DNA of 5,778 bases, taken from assembly GCA_023424865.1 (NCBI GenBank), contig JAFADM010000585.1, positions 1 through 5,778 on the forward strand, written 5' to 3'. Shown one piece after another: positions 5,766 through 5,778 of the stretch. Below the pieces are notes generated by a model. It had not been told where the DNA came from. It worked only from the letters and a program-made list of their open reading frames with translations, and did not search any database. Source of the DNA: Bacillota bacterium (GTDB lineage: Bacteria; Bacillota_A; Clostridia; DSM-8532). The position numbers were made by a program, and so were the translations under genes. The stretch's first letter is position 1, and every line of letters starts with the position of its first letter.

Positions 5766-5778
5766 AAAAAAGTTAAAG

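Overview
The window looks like chromosome of a spore-forming, low-to-mid GC Firmicute of the Clostridia (Lachnospiraceae/Oscillospiraceae-like). The evidence is the gene content: a methylglyoxal-synthase-family gene followed by a SpoIVFA-like membrane protein and an M50 (SpoIVFB-type) protease, a small two-helix membrane protein resembling DUF6106, and a membrane-anchored GH18 protein of the spore-hydrolase type. Strong GGAGG-type ribosome binding sites and A/T-rich sigma-A-like promoters also fit. All genes are on the + strand. No mobile element, CRISPR array or insertion sequence was seen.

Layout. Bases 1-333 are the 3' part of a methylglyoxal-synthase-family gene, closed by a strong terminator (381-410). 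A 319-base gene-free stretch follows, with several inverted repeats but no promoter I trust. Next come two overlapping reading frames: a SpoIVFA-like protein without its usual LytM/M23 domain (653-1426) and an M50 intramembrane metalloprotease (about 1396-2190). They overlap in different frames across a G GGG GGA heptamer placed exactly as needed for a -1 frameshift. A well-formed promoter (2223-2252) places the predicted transcript start on an 11-bp hairpin, directly before the ribosome binding site of the DUF6106-like gene (2300-2800), which ends at a second terminator. After a 225-base gap comes the GH18 gene (3026-4792). A second promoter carrying the same 11-base extended -10 core then drives a five-helix membrane protein of unknown function (4904-5557). 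The window ends with tRNA-Arg(CCG) and its own promoter.

How the genes may work together. In Bacillus, SpoIVFA and SpoIVFB form the membrane complex that processes pro-sigma-K during sporulation. The pair here is the obvious counterpart, but rearranged: the partner protein has lost its extracellular domain, and the protease frame lacks the first transmembrane helix, a recognisable RBS and an ATG start. A -1 shift would join them into one polypeptide of about 512 residues, in which the SpoIVFA-like helix takes the place of the missing first helix of the protease. The GH18 protein fits a role in cell-wall or spore-cortex hydrolysis. The other two membrane proteins cannot be tied to a pathway from sequence alone. 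The fusion idea is inference, and its main rival is a one-base homopolymer error in the assembly.
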